Positions 1 to 8,482 of a DNA stretch of 64,000 nt are shown here, piece by piece. The stretch is from Flavobacterium omnivorum (GTDB lineage Bacteria > Bacteroidota > Bacteroidia > Flavobacteriales > Flavobacteriaceae): NCBI RefSeq assembly GCF_900099915.1, contig NZ_FNDB01000008.1:62001-126000 (forward strand). The letters are read 5' to 3'. The notes under the pieces were generated by a model. That model had not been told where the DNA came from. It searched no databases and was given only the letters and a program-made list of their open reading frames with translations. The translations under genes and the position numbers were made by a program. The stretch's first letter is position 1. Each line of letters opens with the position of its first letter.

Positions 1-2
1 CG

Positions 3-719
3 TATCCTATTTCCGTTATTTATTATTTATGTTTCGGTCTTACTTTGGTTATTTTTCATCCAATACAGTGGATTTGTTTCCACGGCTTTGGCTACCAAGC
101 CCATAAAAAAAGTGTTGATTATCTGAACTTTTTCTTAGTGAAGTGCACAAATCTGTTAGGAACAACGTACAAGTTTGGAAATATTGAAAGTATTCCAAAA
201 AATGTACCATTAATTTTTGTCTCTAATCATCAAAGCATGTACGATATTATTGCTATGATTTGGTTTTTTCGCCGTTTTCATTGTAAATTTGTTAGTAAGA
301 AAGAATTAGGAAGCGGTATTCCAAGTGTATCGTTTAATTTGCGTCACGGAGGTTCAGTGCTTATCGATCGTAAAGATCCCAAACAAGCTATTCCTGCCAT
401 TAAAGGATTGGCAGAGTATATTGAAAAACACAACCGTTCAGCCGTTATCTTTCCAGAAGGAACACGAAGTAAGACCGGAAAGCCAAAAGAGTTTTCTCAA
501 ACGGGATTGAAAATATTGTGCAAAAACGCACCCTCAGCATATGTGGTTCCCGTAAGTATAAACAATTCTTGGAAAATAGTTAAATACGGGTTTTTCCCCT
601 TAGGTCTAGGAAATCGCCTTACCTTTGTAGTTCATAAACCGTTAGCGGTTGCAGCGTATGATTTTGCGGAGTTAATGGAAAAGACAGAAGCAGCAGTAGT
701 TCAAGGAATAAAAATTTAA
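3..719 (+). CDS. 1-acyl-sn-glycerol-3-phosphate acyltransferase, 5' partial
   Basis: This is a PlsC/LPLAT-family membrane acyltransferase that adds the second acyl chain to lysophosphatidic acid in phospholipid synthesis. The H-x4-D catalytic motif reads NHQSMYD, and the substrate-binding motif reads FPEGTRS. The reading frame is open from base 3 to the stop, with hydrophobic, family-like residues (YPISVIYYLCFG) before the first possible internal start, a TTG at 45. The true start therefore lies left of the window and the gene is truncated here. The desaturase gene follows after 10 nt, so the two probably form a membrane-lipid operon. Confidence 0.9.
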   Translation, partial: YPISVIYYLCFGLTLVIFHPIQWICFHGFGYQAHKKSVDYLNFFLVKCTNLLGTTYKFGNIESIPKNVPLIFVSNHQSMYDIIAMIWFFRRFHCKFVSKKELGSGIPSVSFNLRHGGSVLIDRKDPKQAIPAIKGLAEYIEKHNRSAVIFPEGTRSKTGKPKEFSQTGLKILCKNAPSAYVVPVSINNSWKIVKYGFFPLGLGNRLTFVVHKPLAVAAYDFAELMEKTEAAVVQGIKI

Positions 720-729
720 TTTATATATA

Positions 730-1719
730 ATGTCAATAAAAAATATTCGATTAGAAGTAATGCAGTTTTTGGAAAAAAACGTAGACAGCTTTGTCGATCA
801 GTATCTTATTCCAGTAGAAAAAATATGGCAACCAACTGATTTTTTGCCTAATTCTCAAAGTGATACTTTTTTTGATGAGGTCAAAGAATTACGTGAAATT
901 GCAAAAGAATTACCATACGATTTCTGGGTAACATTAGTGGGAGATACTATCACTGAGGAAGCGTTGCCAACTTACGAATCCTGGTTAATGGATGTCGAAG
1001 GAATTGATAACGTTGAAAGAAATGGTTGGTCTAAATGGATTAGACAATGGACTGGTGAAGAAAATCGTCATGGTGATTTGTTGAACAAGTATTTGTATTT
1101 GTCAGGTCGTGTGAACATGCGTGAAGTTGAAATGACAACACAGCACTTGATCAACGATGGTTTTGATATTGGAACAGGAAGGGATCCTTACAAAAACTTT
1201 GTATACACTAGTTTTCAAGAATTAGCAACGTACGTTTCTCATAACCGAGTGGCGCAAATGGCTAAGAAATATGGAGACAACAAATTATCTAAAATGTGCA
1301 AAATGATTGCTGGTGACGAAATGCGTCATCATCATGCGTACAGCGAATTTGTAACACGTATTTTTCAAGTAGATCCAAGTGAAATGATGCTTGCTTTTCA
1401 ATACATGATGAAGGCAAAAATCGTTATGCCTGCGCATTTCTTGAGAGAGTCCGGTGAGAAAATAAGCACTGCTTTCGAACAGTTTTCTGATTCTGCTCAA
1501 CGTATTGGAGTCTACACCGCAGCCGATTATGTGGATATCATGCAAAAACTAATCGAGAAATGGGAAATTGACAAAATTACAGGGTTGACGGATGAAGCAG
1601 AAAAAGCACGTGATTACCTGATGAAATTACCAGCTAGAATGGCCAGAATTTCAGAACGATTGGTAATTCCACAAGAATCCCATATTTTCAAATGGGTGGA
1701 GCCTGCTTTAATAAGATAG
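730..1719 (+). CDS. acyl-ACP desaturase (soluble diiron)
   Basis: This soluble fatty-acid desaturase of the ferritin-like stearoyl-ACP desaturase family introduces a cis double bond into acyl-ACP. The two diiron-binding motifs are visible as EENRHG (about residue 110) and DEMRHH (about residue 195), each E/D-ExxH. At 329 residues the length is typical for the bacterial members. It lies 10 nt behind the acyltransferase gene and is followed by a strong terminator-like hairpin, so it probably closes a two-gene (or longer) lipid operon. Confidence 0.93.
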   Translation: MSIKNIRLEVMQFLEKNVDSFVDQYLIPVEKIWQPTDFLPNSQSDTFFDEVKELREIAKELPYDFWVTLVGDTITEEALPTYESWLMDVEGIDNVERNGWSKWIRQWTGEENRHGDLLNKYLYLSGRVNMREVEMTTQHLINDGFDIGTGRDPYKNFVYTSFQELATYVSHNRVAQMAKKYGDNKLSKMCKMIAGDEMRHHHAYSEFVTRIFQVDPSEMMLAFQYMMKAKIVMPAHFLRESGEKISTAFEQFSDSAQRIGVYTAADYVDIMQKLIEKWEIDKITGLTDEAEKARDYLMKLPARMARISERLVIPQESHIFKWVEPALIR

Positions 1720-1744
1720 ATTTCTGAATTCTAAATAAAGAATA

Positions 1745-1784
1745 AAAATGTTGGATTTTGAAGTTGAAGAACTTTGAAATTCAA
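1745..1784 (+). terminator. rho-independent terminator after the desaturase
   Basis: A long imperfect hairpin of about 20 bp (left arm starts AAAATGTTG, right arm ends CAACATTTT) with a 4-nt GAAG loop runs into a T-run. Confidence 0.75.
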
Positions 1785-1807
1785 CATTTTTTTTAAATAA
1801 AATACAA

Positions 1808-2461
1808 ATGATTAATCCTGACTTAATACCTAAAACGATTCTTTTTGTAAAAGAAAAATTAGAAAATGCCGAAGGAGGACACGACTGGTTTCACATAGAG
1901 CGCGTGTACAAAAACACGTTGTTAATTGCTAAAAATGAAGCTTGTAATACTGCAGTTGTGCAACTTGGCGCTTTATTACACGATATTGCCGATAGTAAGT
2001 TTCATAATGGTGACGAAACCGTTGGTCCAAGAGTAGCTCGTGAATTTTTAGAATCAGAAAATGTTGATGAAGAAATAATCGAACATGTGGTGAATATTAT
2101 TGAAAACATCTCCTACAAAGGCGGGAATTTTGAAAAGAAATTCTCCTCCATAGAATTGAATGTGGTTCAGGATGCGGATCGTTTAGACGCGATTGGCGCT
2201 ATCGGAATCGCCAGAACATTCAATTATGGTGGTTTTAAAAATAGAACGCTCTATGATCCTGAAATAGCGCCAAAATCGAGCATGAGCAAGGAAGAATACA
2301 AAAAGAATGATTCGCCAACGCTCAATCACTTCTACGAAAAATTATTACTCTTAAAAGATAAGATGAATACCCAAACCGGAAAACAAATTGCACAAGAAAG
2401 ACACCGGTACATGGAAGGATTTTTGGCCCAGTTTTATGCGGAATGGGAAGGGGAGAAATAA
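1808..2461 (+). CDS. HD-domain metal-dependent phosphohydrolase
   Basis: The HD superfamily signature is complete. An early His lies in HDWFHIERV (about residue 25), the His-Asp pair in LLHDIAD (about residue 58), and the last Asp in DADRLDAIGAIGIART. The length of 217 aa and the GGHDWFHIERV opening match the YpgQ/YedJ-type subgroup; some members hydrolyse nucleoside triphosphates or related phosphate esters. The substrate cannot be read from sequence. The gene stands alone after a terminator, and an AT-rich hairpin repeat follows it. Confidence 0.85.
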   Translation: MINPDLIPKTILFVKEKLENAEGGHDWFHIERVYKNTLLIAKNEACNTAVVQLGALLHDIADSKFHNGDETVGPRVAREFLESENVDEEIIEHVVNIIENISYKGGNFEKKFSSIELNVVQDADRLDAIGAIGIARTFNYGGFKNRTLYDPEIAPKSSMSKEEYKKNDSPTLNHFYEKLLLLKDKMNTQTGKQIAQERHRYMEGFLAQFYAEWEGEK

Positions 2462-2479
2462 GATTTTTGATTGTGGATC

Positions 2480-2561
2480 AACGATTTTAAATTTCAGATA
2501 TTTTTTCGATTGCTGATTTTAAATCAAAAATCAGCAATCGTTAATTCACAATCTTAAATCG
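2480..2561. repeat. interspersed intergenic hairpin repeat, copy 1
   Basis: The segment contains a perfect inverted repeat, CGATTGCTGATTTT / AAAATCAGCAATCG, around AAATC. It shares words such as AAATCAGCAATCG and ATTTCAGAT, in the same order, with 15374-15465. It lies between two convergent genes, so it may also act as a bidirectional terminator. It reaches the stop codon of the minus-strand gene at 2554. Confidence 0.7.
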
Positions 2562-2958
2562 AAATCCCTTTTGTTTTCATTTCTAAAATCACATCTGATG
2601 CGTTCTTAAAAGTGGGCGCTTGTTCTATTATGGTTGCGACTCTTTTTTTGTTGAGTTTAAACGTGATATCATTCTCTGTTGTAAATAGTAATGCGGTCAA
2701 GAACGGATTATTCATAAAAGGGGCCAATATCATGAAAGCTTCGTCTAAGGTATGAAATGACTCTATTTCTTCCGTTTTGTACTTTGCAGTAAGGGAAAGA
2801 CTGAAAACATCATTTTCTAATAAAACGGGACGAACATAAATGTTTTTTAGGTCGGTGTCACCTATCGTTTTGGCAAGTGTTAATTTGGCGTAAGTTCCAT
2901 TTTGAATGCTTTTTTTTACACTCTCCCAAAAAAGAGCAAATACAGGTTGGTATGACAT
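2554..2958 (-). CDS. protein of unknown function, possible N-terminal part of a methyltransferase family
   Basis: This is a 134-aa soluble protein without signal peptide or membrane segment. I chose the ATG at 2958 (MSYQPVFALFW) because the longer frame from 3072 would overlap the terminator at 3074-3098. The stretch from AKLTLAKTIG to RVATIIEQAPTF resembles, from memory, the N-terminal region of larger flavobacterial class I SAM methyltransferases. No methyltransferase motif follows, because the frame ends in the repeat at 2480-2561. It could be a truncated remnant or a stand-alone version of that domain. Function is not assigned. Confidence 0.6.
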   Translation of the reverse strand: MSYQPVFALFWESVKKSIQNGTYAKLTLAKTIGDTDLKNIYVRPVLLENDVFSLSLTAKYKTEEIESFHTLDEAFMILAPFMNNPFLTALLFTTENDITFKLNKKRVATIIEQAPTFKNASDVILEMKTKGISI

Positions 2959-3073
2959 AAGTTTATTTTTAATAAGATTTTTTATTCCGAAACCGGATTG
3001 CAAAATTAAGTGTTGTAATTCAAACAATCTCTTTTTGAAGAAAATTATTTTATATCCAAATACTTTAAACAAA

Positions 3074-3098
3074 AAAGAGAACCAATGTGGCTCTCTTT
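3074..3098 (-). terminator. terminator of the hemH-to-enoyl-CoA hydratase operon
   Basis: On the minus strand AAAGAGAGCC and GGTTCTCTTT form a 10-bp stem with one G-U pair around a 5-nt loop, followed by TTTTTTGTTT. It lies just behind the stop of the enoyl-CoA hydratase gene. Confidence 0.75.
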
Positions 3099-3103
3099 TG
3101 TTT

Positions 3104-3886
3104 TTATTTCCCAGTAAACACTGCTTTTCTTTTCTCTAAGAAAGCCGTTGTTCCTTCTTTAAAATCTTCTGTCCCAAAACATTTTCCAAAGGCTTTTATT
3201 TCGGTTTCAAAGCCGTTTTTTCCTTCTTTGAAATTTGCATTCACTGCTTTTATAGCTTTACCAATTGCGTAAGGAGAATTCTTTATTATTTTATTGGCTA
3301 CACTCACACAATAATCAAGAAGTTCACCTTCAGGTACAACGTGATTCACTAGACCGGTTCTATAAGCATCTTGTGCGGTTACCATTCCTGCGGTCATAAT
3401 CATTTCCATCGCACGTCCTTTTCCGATCAATTGTGGCAAACGTTGTGTTCCTCCGTAACCTGGAATTACGCCCAATGAAACTTCAGGCAATCCCATTTTT
3501 GCATTTTCCGAAGCGACTCTGAAATGACACGCCATCGCTAATTCTAATCCGCCACCCAATGCAAAACCATTGACTGCTGCAATAACAGGTATTTTTAAAT
3601 TCTCTATGAAATCAAATAATTTTTCTTGACCTTCTGAAGCTAATTGTGTTCCTTCTTCAATCGAAAAATGAGCAAATTCAGAGATATCAGCTCCGGCTAC
3701 AAATGCCTTTTCACCGCTTCCTGTTAAAATAATAACACGAATTTCATCATTTTTTCCTAAGTTTTTAAACGCTTTATTCAAATCAGAAATGGTAGCAACA
3801 TTCAAAGCGTTTAGTTTCGTAGGACGATTGATGGTAATCGTTGCAATGTTATTTTCAGTTGTAATTAAAATATTTTCGTAGTTCAT
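3104..3886 (-). CDS. enoyl-CoA hydratase / crotonase family protein
   Basis: This is a crotonase-fold enzyme of 260 aa, probably hydrating 2-enoyl-CoA in fatty-acid or short-chain acyl-CoA breakdown. The oxyanion-hole segment AGADI is at about residue 67. Both catalytic glutamates are present, in GGGLELAMAC (about residue 112) and GLPEVSLGVIPG (about residue 132). It begins 10 nt after the histidine-kinase gene and is the last gene before a terminator, so it is co-transcribed with the hem genes upstream. That link may be positional only. Confidence 0.9.
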   Translation of the reverse strand: MNYENILITTENNIATITINRPTKLNALNVATISDLNKAFKNLGKNDEIRVIILTGSGEKAFVAGADISEFAHFSIEEGTQLASEGQEKLFDFIENLKIPVIAAVNGFALGGGLELAMACHFRVASENAKMGLPEVSLGVIPGYGGTQRLPQLIGKGRAMEMIMTAGMVTAQDAYRTGLVNHVVPEGELLDYCVSVANKIIKNSPYAIGKAIKAVNANFKEGKNGFETEIKAFGKCFGTEDFKEGTTAFLEKRKAVFTGK

Positions 3887-3896
3887 AAGTGTATTT

Positions 3897-5369
3897 TTAG
3901 GTGTTAATTATGGGAAGCGAAACAATAAAAGTGGTTCCTTTTCCAAATTCCGTTTCAAAGGTAATCGTTCCTTTATAATTTTCGATAATGTTTTTTATAA
4001 TTCCAAGACCAAGTCCCATTCCGCTACTTTTTGTGGTGAATTTTGGTTCAAATATACGGCTGATGTCTTTAGGTTGAATACCGATTCCGTTGTCAGAAAC
4101 CGTTATTAGTACATTGTTCGTGTCTTTACGAATGCGTACCACAACGGATTTTTCTTCTTGTTGCTCTGGAATCGATTGAATGGCATTTTTTGCCAAATTA
4201 GTAATAATTCGAATGAGTTGGGTTCGGTCAATTATCGATATAATTTCGGGAGAATCACTTTTAAATTCAATATATTCCTCGTTGAAAATATCCATAGCCA
4301 GCTCTACCACTTCTACCACATTTAAGGTTTCATTTTGCTGTGCAGGCATTGAGGCAAAATTAGAAAAAGCGGAAGCCACCGCACTCATCGTATCAATTTG
4401 CTGAATTAGAGTTTCGGAGTAGTCGTTCATTTTCTGTTTCACATTGGGATCCATTGGATCAAATTTTCGCTGGAAACTTTGTACCGTTAGTCGCATTGGT
4501 GTAAGCGGATTCTTGATTTCATGCGCTACTTGTTTCGCCATTTCGCGCCAAGCTTCTTCTCGTTCACTTTGGGCCAGTTTTATGGCGCTTTTTTCCAACT
4601 TGTCCACCATCCCATTATAGGAATTGATCAAAAGATTGATCTCTTTACTACTGGCTTCCAAAACGATTTTTTCGTTTTTTTGATTCAAGCTTGTTTCACT
4701 CAACTTGTCTGAGATTGTTTTTAAAGACTTGGTGATATAGGACGATAGAAAATAAGCAAACGCGAAAGCTATAATAAGCATGAAGGTATAAACTTGACCC
4801 AGACGAATTAGAAAACTTTTCAATTCATTTTCATAGTAGCCGTCATCTTCTACATAAGGTAAATTTAAAATCCCTAAAGGTTTAAATTTATCGTCTTTAA
4901 TTTGGCTAAAAGCGGAACGATTTTTTTTACCATCAATTGTTTTGATATCTACGTATCTTTTTTCAATCGAAGAACGTACGAGTTTCAAAATGTATTTTGG
5001 AATCGGGGGTGCTACTTTATCAACAGAGAAGGATTCCTTAGAGGATTTTAGCAACTGTCCTTCCAAGCTATAAATGTTGATTTCAATGTTATGAATGTGA
5101 GCTAATTCGTGAATTTTATCTTTAAAAATAAGGTCTAGATTTCCAGAGGTCAGCGGATAAGTCGTGGTGGATAAAATGAAGTTAATGTGTTGCTTTACTG
5201 CATTTTCATTTCGTTCCAAGCGCTCTTGGTGGTATTCTTTGGCTTCATTTTTAAATTGGAAAATCGAAATGGAAGCAAGAATCACAGAAGCCATTAATAT
5301 CAATACAATCATCGAAAGGAAAATCCTGATTCGTAACGATAGCGTTGCTATTTTGAAGCTTTTAAACAT
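3897..5369 (-). CDS. NtrY-like membrane sensor histidine kinase
   Basis: This 490-aa kinase has TM1 at about residues 14-37, an extracytoplasmic sensor region to about 188, TM2 at about 192-212 and a HAMP linker to about 262. The phospho-acceptor His283 is in VAHEIKNPLTPMR. The ATPase domain has N-box NLAKNAIQSI (about 391), DNGIG (about 426) and GLGLGI (about 462). The NPLTPMRLTVQSFQRK helix resembles NtrY-type kinases. The ATG at 5369 lies 1 nt after the hemJ stop; a longer start at 5417 would overlap hemJ by 47 nt, so I prefer 5369. No response-regulator gene is nearby, so the partner must be elsewhere. Confidence 0.88.
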   Translation of the reverse strand: MFKSFKIATLSLRIRIFLSMIVLILMASVILASISIFQFKNEAKEYHQERLERNENAVKQHINFILSTTTYPLTSGNLDLIFKDKIHELAHIHNIEINIYSLEGQLLKSSKESFSVDKVAPPIPKYILKLVRSSIEKRYVDIKTIDGKKNRSAFSQIKDDKFKPLGILNLPYVEDDGYYENELKSFLIRLGQVYTFMLIIAFAFAYFLSSYITKSLKTISDKLSETSLNQKNEKIVLEASSKEINLLINSYNGMVDKLEKSAIKLAQSEREEAWREMAKQVAHEIKNPLTPMRLTVQSFQRKFDPMDPNVKQKMNDYSETLIQQIDTMSAVASAFSNFASMPAQQNETLNVVEVVELAMDIFNEEYIEFKSDSPEIISIIDRTQLIRIITNLAKNAIQSIPEQQEEKSVVVRIRKDTNNVLITVSDNGIGIQPKDISRIFEPKFTTKSSGMGLGLGIIKNIIENYKGTITFETEFGKGTTFIVSLPIINT

Positions 5370-5370
5370 A

Positions 5371-5925
5371 TTAAGATTGATTTCTTTCTCTAATTCTTTT
5401 GTAAAATTTAAACCCAAGCATAATCAAAATGGAAAACAAGAATATGCCAAGCACACCATAGATCCAATTAACAGCATTTTTTAAAATTACTAAAAATACG
5501 ACAGCAAAAAGGATAATTGTCGCGCCTTCGTTCCATAAGCGCATGAAAGTTGTGGTGTATTTTACTTTGTCATTTTGTAATTGCTTGAATATTTGTTGGC
5601 ATTTGGCGTGGTACAAATACAACACAAATACAAAGCCAAGTTTTACATGCATCCACGGCATCTTTAACCACGCTTGGCCCAAATCAGTAAAGAACAACAT
5701 CCAGAAAGCAAAAATACTGGCTAAAACGGCTGATGGCCAAGTGATAATATACCACAAGCGATAGGTCATTATCTTGTATTGTTTTTGTAAAATTTCTTTC
5801 TCTGGCGAAGGTTTTTGAGCCGCCTCTATTTGGTAAACAAATAAGCGCACAATGTAAAATAATCCGGCAAACCATGTGATTACAAAGATTAGGTGCAAGG
5901 ATTTAAGGTAATTATAATATTCCAT
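5371..5925 (-). CDS. hemJ: HemJ-type protoporphyrinogen IX oxidase
   Basis: HemJ is a small integral membrane protein (UPF0093) that oxidises protoporphyrinogen IX to protoporphyrin IX, the step before ferrochelatase. The family signature is clear: LHLIFVITWFAGLFYIVRLF with its conserved His near residue 11, and the conserved HVKLG motif followed by a YLYH helix. About four to five membrane segments fit in 184 aa. Its start overlaps the end of the MATE gene by 14 nt, and ferrochelatase lies two genes upstream in the same operon. No hemG or hemY is seen in the window, so HemJ fills the gap in the pathway. Confidence 0.92.
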   Translation of the reverse strand: MEYYNYLKSLHLIFVITWFAGLFYIVRLFVYQIEAAQKPSPEKEILQKQYKIMTYRLWYIITWPSAVLASIFAFWMLFFTDLGQAWLKMPWMHVKLGFVFVLYLYHAKCQQIFKQLQNDKVKYTTTFMRLWNEGATIILFAVVFLVILKNAVNWIYGVLGIFLFSILIMLGFKFYKRIRERNQS

Positions 5926-7267
5926 CGTTAGTTTGAATCAGTTTTGTATTCATTTCTTTTTTTAGAAAATAGCCAGTTAATAGCGTTGATAAAATATCCG
6001 CGATTGGGAATGCAATCCACACGCCAAAAATACCTAAAAAATTTGGTAGAATCAGCACTAACGGAATCAGGAAAAATCCTTGCTTGCTTAGCGTCAAAAG
6101 CAATGCTTTTTTTGCTTTTCCGGCCGCTTGAAAATAAGCGGCACCAATGAGTTGAATGGCAATAATTGGCGAAGCAGCGAAAACCCAGCGCAACGCTTCT
6201 GGAGTTTGGTCAATTACGAGTGCATCTGTGGTGAAAACAGCAACAATAGGTTTGGCAAAAATTAATATAACCACAAAAATTAATGAAGCTAAAATAGCAG
6301 CATATTTTATGGAAAGCAGCACACTTTCTTTGACTCTATCATAATTTCCTGCGCCATAATTAAAACCAGCAATGGGCAAAAATCCCTGTGTAATTCCCAG
6401 AATTGGGAACAGAGCAAACATCAGCATCCGGCTGATAATTCCATAAATAGCAACGGAGTGCTCACCGCCATAGGTATACAAAGTGTGATTTAGAATTATG
6501 GCTAAAACACTCACTACGCCTTGTCTCGATAACGTTACAAAACTCAACTCCGAAATTTCCTTTACAAGTGGCATTTTGAACTTAAAATGTTTAATTTTTA
6601 GCGTTAGGTCGCTTTTAAAAATAAAAAACCAAAGTACAAACAGGAAGCAGGTGAAATAAGAAATGGCTGTTGCCATAGCAGCGCCAAACATTCCTAAATC
6701 TAAGTATTTGATGAAGAGAATATCCAATGCGATATTTACAAAAGCAGGGATAATCATGGCGACCATTGCAAACTTGGCTTTGCCTTCTGCCCGAATCACA
6801 TTGTTGCCCATCATACAAAGAGCTAGAAACGGAACACTAATGATTATGGGAGTAAAAAATTCTTTTGCGGGTTCCATTATGGCTCCTTTTGCACCAAAAA
6901 GCATTAGCATTTCATCACTGAAAAAAAGACCAAACAGCACGAAAACTGATGCCAATAAAAAAGTCATCATGATTTGATTGCCAAAAGTGTGTAATGCTTT
7001 TTCCTTGTGATTGGCACCCAATGCTCTGGAAAGTACAGAACCTCCGCCCACACCAATCGCCATTCCTAGTGAAGAAATCAAAAAGGTGATAGGCAAAACT
7101 ACGGTTACAGCAGCTATAGCCAATGAACCGATCCATTGTCCCACAAAAATGGTGTCGATTAAAATATTAACCGACATGAATAAAATTCCAATGGAGGATG
7201 GAACGGCTTGCTTGATCAAGAGTTTTTTGATGTCCTGAGTACCTAGCTCATCGGCGGTAACAGCCAT
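5912..7267 (-). CDS. MATE family efflux transporter
   Basis: This is a 451-aa polytopic membrane protein of the multidrug and toxin extrusion family with about 12 hydrophobic segments. The N-terminal MATE signature PSSIGILFMSVNILIDTIFV and the inverted repeat of the fold (second half from about residue 230, FVTLSRQGVVSVL) are visible. Its ATG directly follows the hemH stop (TAAATG), and its end overlaps hemJ. This tight embedding between two terminal heme genes suggests co-expression with heme synthesis. A porphyrin or heme-intermediate substrate is only an inference. Confidence 0.9.
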   Translation of the reverse strand: MAVTADELGTQDIKKLLIKQAVPSSIGILFMSVNILIDTIFVGQWIGSLAIAAVTVVLPITFLISSLGMAIGVGGGSVLSRALGANHKEKALHTFGNQIMMTFLLASVFVLFGLFFSDEMLMLFGAKGAIMEPAKEFFTPIIISVPFLALCMMGNNVIRAEGKAKFAMVAMIIPAFVNIALDILFIKYLDLGMFGAAMATAISYFTCFLFVLWFFIFKSDLTLKIKHFKFKMPLVKEISELSFVTLSRQGVVSVLAIILNHTLYTYGGEHSVAIYGIISRMLMFALFPILGITQGFLPIAGFNYGAGNYDRVKESVLLSIKYAAILASLIFVVILIFAKPIVAVFTTDALVIDQTPEALRWVFAASPIIAIQLIGAAYFQAAGKAKKALLLTLSKQGFFLIPLVLILPNFLGIFGVWIAFPIADILSTLLTGYFLKKEMNTKLIQTNDGIL

Positions 7268-8323
7268 TTAAGCGATTGTTTTTTCAACATCAACTTTAAT
7301 GGATGAAGAGGCATTCGACCAATTTGAAATCCAATTGCTTACTGTTTTACACCAATCGTCACCGTCATTTAAACAAGGAATTGCTTTGAAGTTTTCTCCT
7401 CCATGAACTTTAAATTCATGATTGGCTTCCATCGCAATTTCTTCTAATGTTTCTAAACAATCCGATACAAAAGCAGGTGTAACAACAGCCAAATTTTTAA
7501 TTCCTTTTTCTGGCATTTTGTTTACTTCCACATCAGTATAAGGAGTTAGCCATTTGTCACCTGCTAAACGTGATTGAAAAGTCTGGCTGTATTTTCCTTC
7601 TGGGATTCCAAGTAATTTCACTACTTGTTTGGTGGTTTCGTAGCATTGGTGGCGGTAGCAAAATTCATGCGCTGGTGAGGGCGTGTTGCAGCAAGAACCG
7701 TCTATTTTACAATGTGATTTGGTAATATCTGTTTTGCGAATGTGACGCTCTGGAATTCCATGGTAAGAGAATAAAAGATGGTCGTAATCATACCCTTCTA
7801 AATGTCCTTTTATAGAGTCGGCAAGGTTTTGTAAATAATCAGGTTTATTATAAAAAGCAGGAACAATTGTAAATTTCATTTCTGGGAAATATTTTTTACG
7901 GTGCTCTTCAGCTAGTTCTAAAATGGTAGTTGTCGAAGCCATGGCGTGTTGTGGATACAAGGGGAAAAGCAACACTTCAGTTACTCCTTTATCATGTAAT
8001 TCTTGTAAACCAGATAGCAATGATGGATTTCCATAACGCATGGCCAGTGATACAGGAACATCAACTAATTTTTGTACTTTCTCGTGCATTCTTTTAGAAA
8101 TAACGACAAGTGGAGACCCTTCATCCCACCATATCTTGGCGTAAGCTGCAGCTGATTTTTTAGGTCTTGTTTGCAAAATGATTCCACGTACTAATAAGGC
8201 TCGCAACAAAAACGGAACATCAATTACGTACTTGTCCATTAAAAATTCATCTAAATACGGTTTTACGTCTTTTGCTGTTGGACTTTCTGGGGAACCTAAA
8301 TTTACTAATAATACACCTTTCAT
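7268..8323 (-). CDS. hemH: ferrochelatase
   Basis: Ferrochelatase inserts Fe(II) into protoporphyrin IX. The protein opens with MKGVLLVNLGSPESP, carries the conserved LLFSYHGIPERH segment with the metal-site His (about residue 190), and has the FVSDCLETLEEI C-terminal glutamate motif. I chose the ATG at 8323 by family fit. An in-frame ATG at 8350 is preceded by GGAGAAGCA, an unusually good ribosome-binding site for this phylum, and would add nine residues. The gene heads the operon with the MATE gene, hemJ, the kinase and enoyl-CoA hydratase. Confidence 0.93.
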   Translation of the reverse strand: MKGVLLVNLGSPESPTAKDVKPYLDEFLMDKYVIDVPFLLRALLVRGIILQTRPKKSAAAYAKIWWDEGSPLVVISKRMHEKVQKLVDVPVSLAMRYGNPSLLSGLQELHDKGVTEVLLFPLYPQHAMASTTTILELAEEHRKKYFPEMKFTIVPAFYNKPDYLQNLADSIKGHLEGYDYDHLLFSYHGIPERHIRKTDITKSHCKIDGSCCNTPSPAHEFCYRHQCYETTKQVVKLLGIPEGKYSQTFQSRLAGDKWLTPYTDVEVNKMPEKGIKNLAVVTPAFVSDCLETLEEIAMEANHEFKVHGGENFKAIPCLNDGDDWCKTVSNWISNWSNASSSIKVDVEKTIA

Positions 8324-8403
8324 AATTGATATTTTTTTCATTATTGTCATTGCTTCTCCAGTTCGGGTAAACCCTCGTGTCCGAAGAATGAGGAATCTTG
8401 GTA

Positions 8404-8411
8404 CAAAAGTA
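8404..8411 (-). promoter_or_regulatory. probable -7 element of the hemH promoter
   Basis: On the minus strand TACTTTTG matches the flavobacterial -7 consensus TAnnTTTG. No TTG is seen at the expected -33 spacing, so only half of the promoter is supported. The implied leader is about 50-75 nt. Confidence 0.45.
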
Positions 8412-8482
8412 CTTAAACTTACTTTTTTATAAATTCCGATTAACTATTTTTTATTTATTGTTTAATATAAGAAATCAATGGA

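Noticed and set aside
1-126. Frame 1 open reading at the left edge (RILFPLFIIYVSVLLW...)
   Set aside because: It looks like a membrane segment but overlaps the frame that continues into the complete acyltransferase motifs; a shadow frame is more likely.
1285-1545. Frame opposite the desaturase
   Set aside because: Antisense shadow with no start context or homology.
2959-3072. Longer N-terminus for the 2554 gene
   Set aside because: It would start next to the terminator and add residues of odd composition (FFKKRLFELQH).
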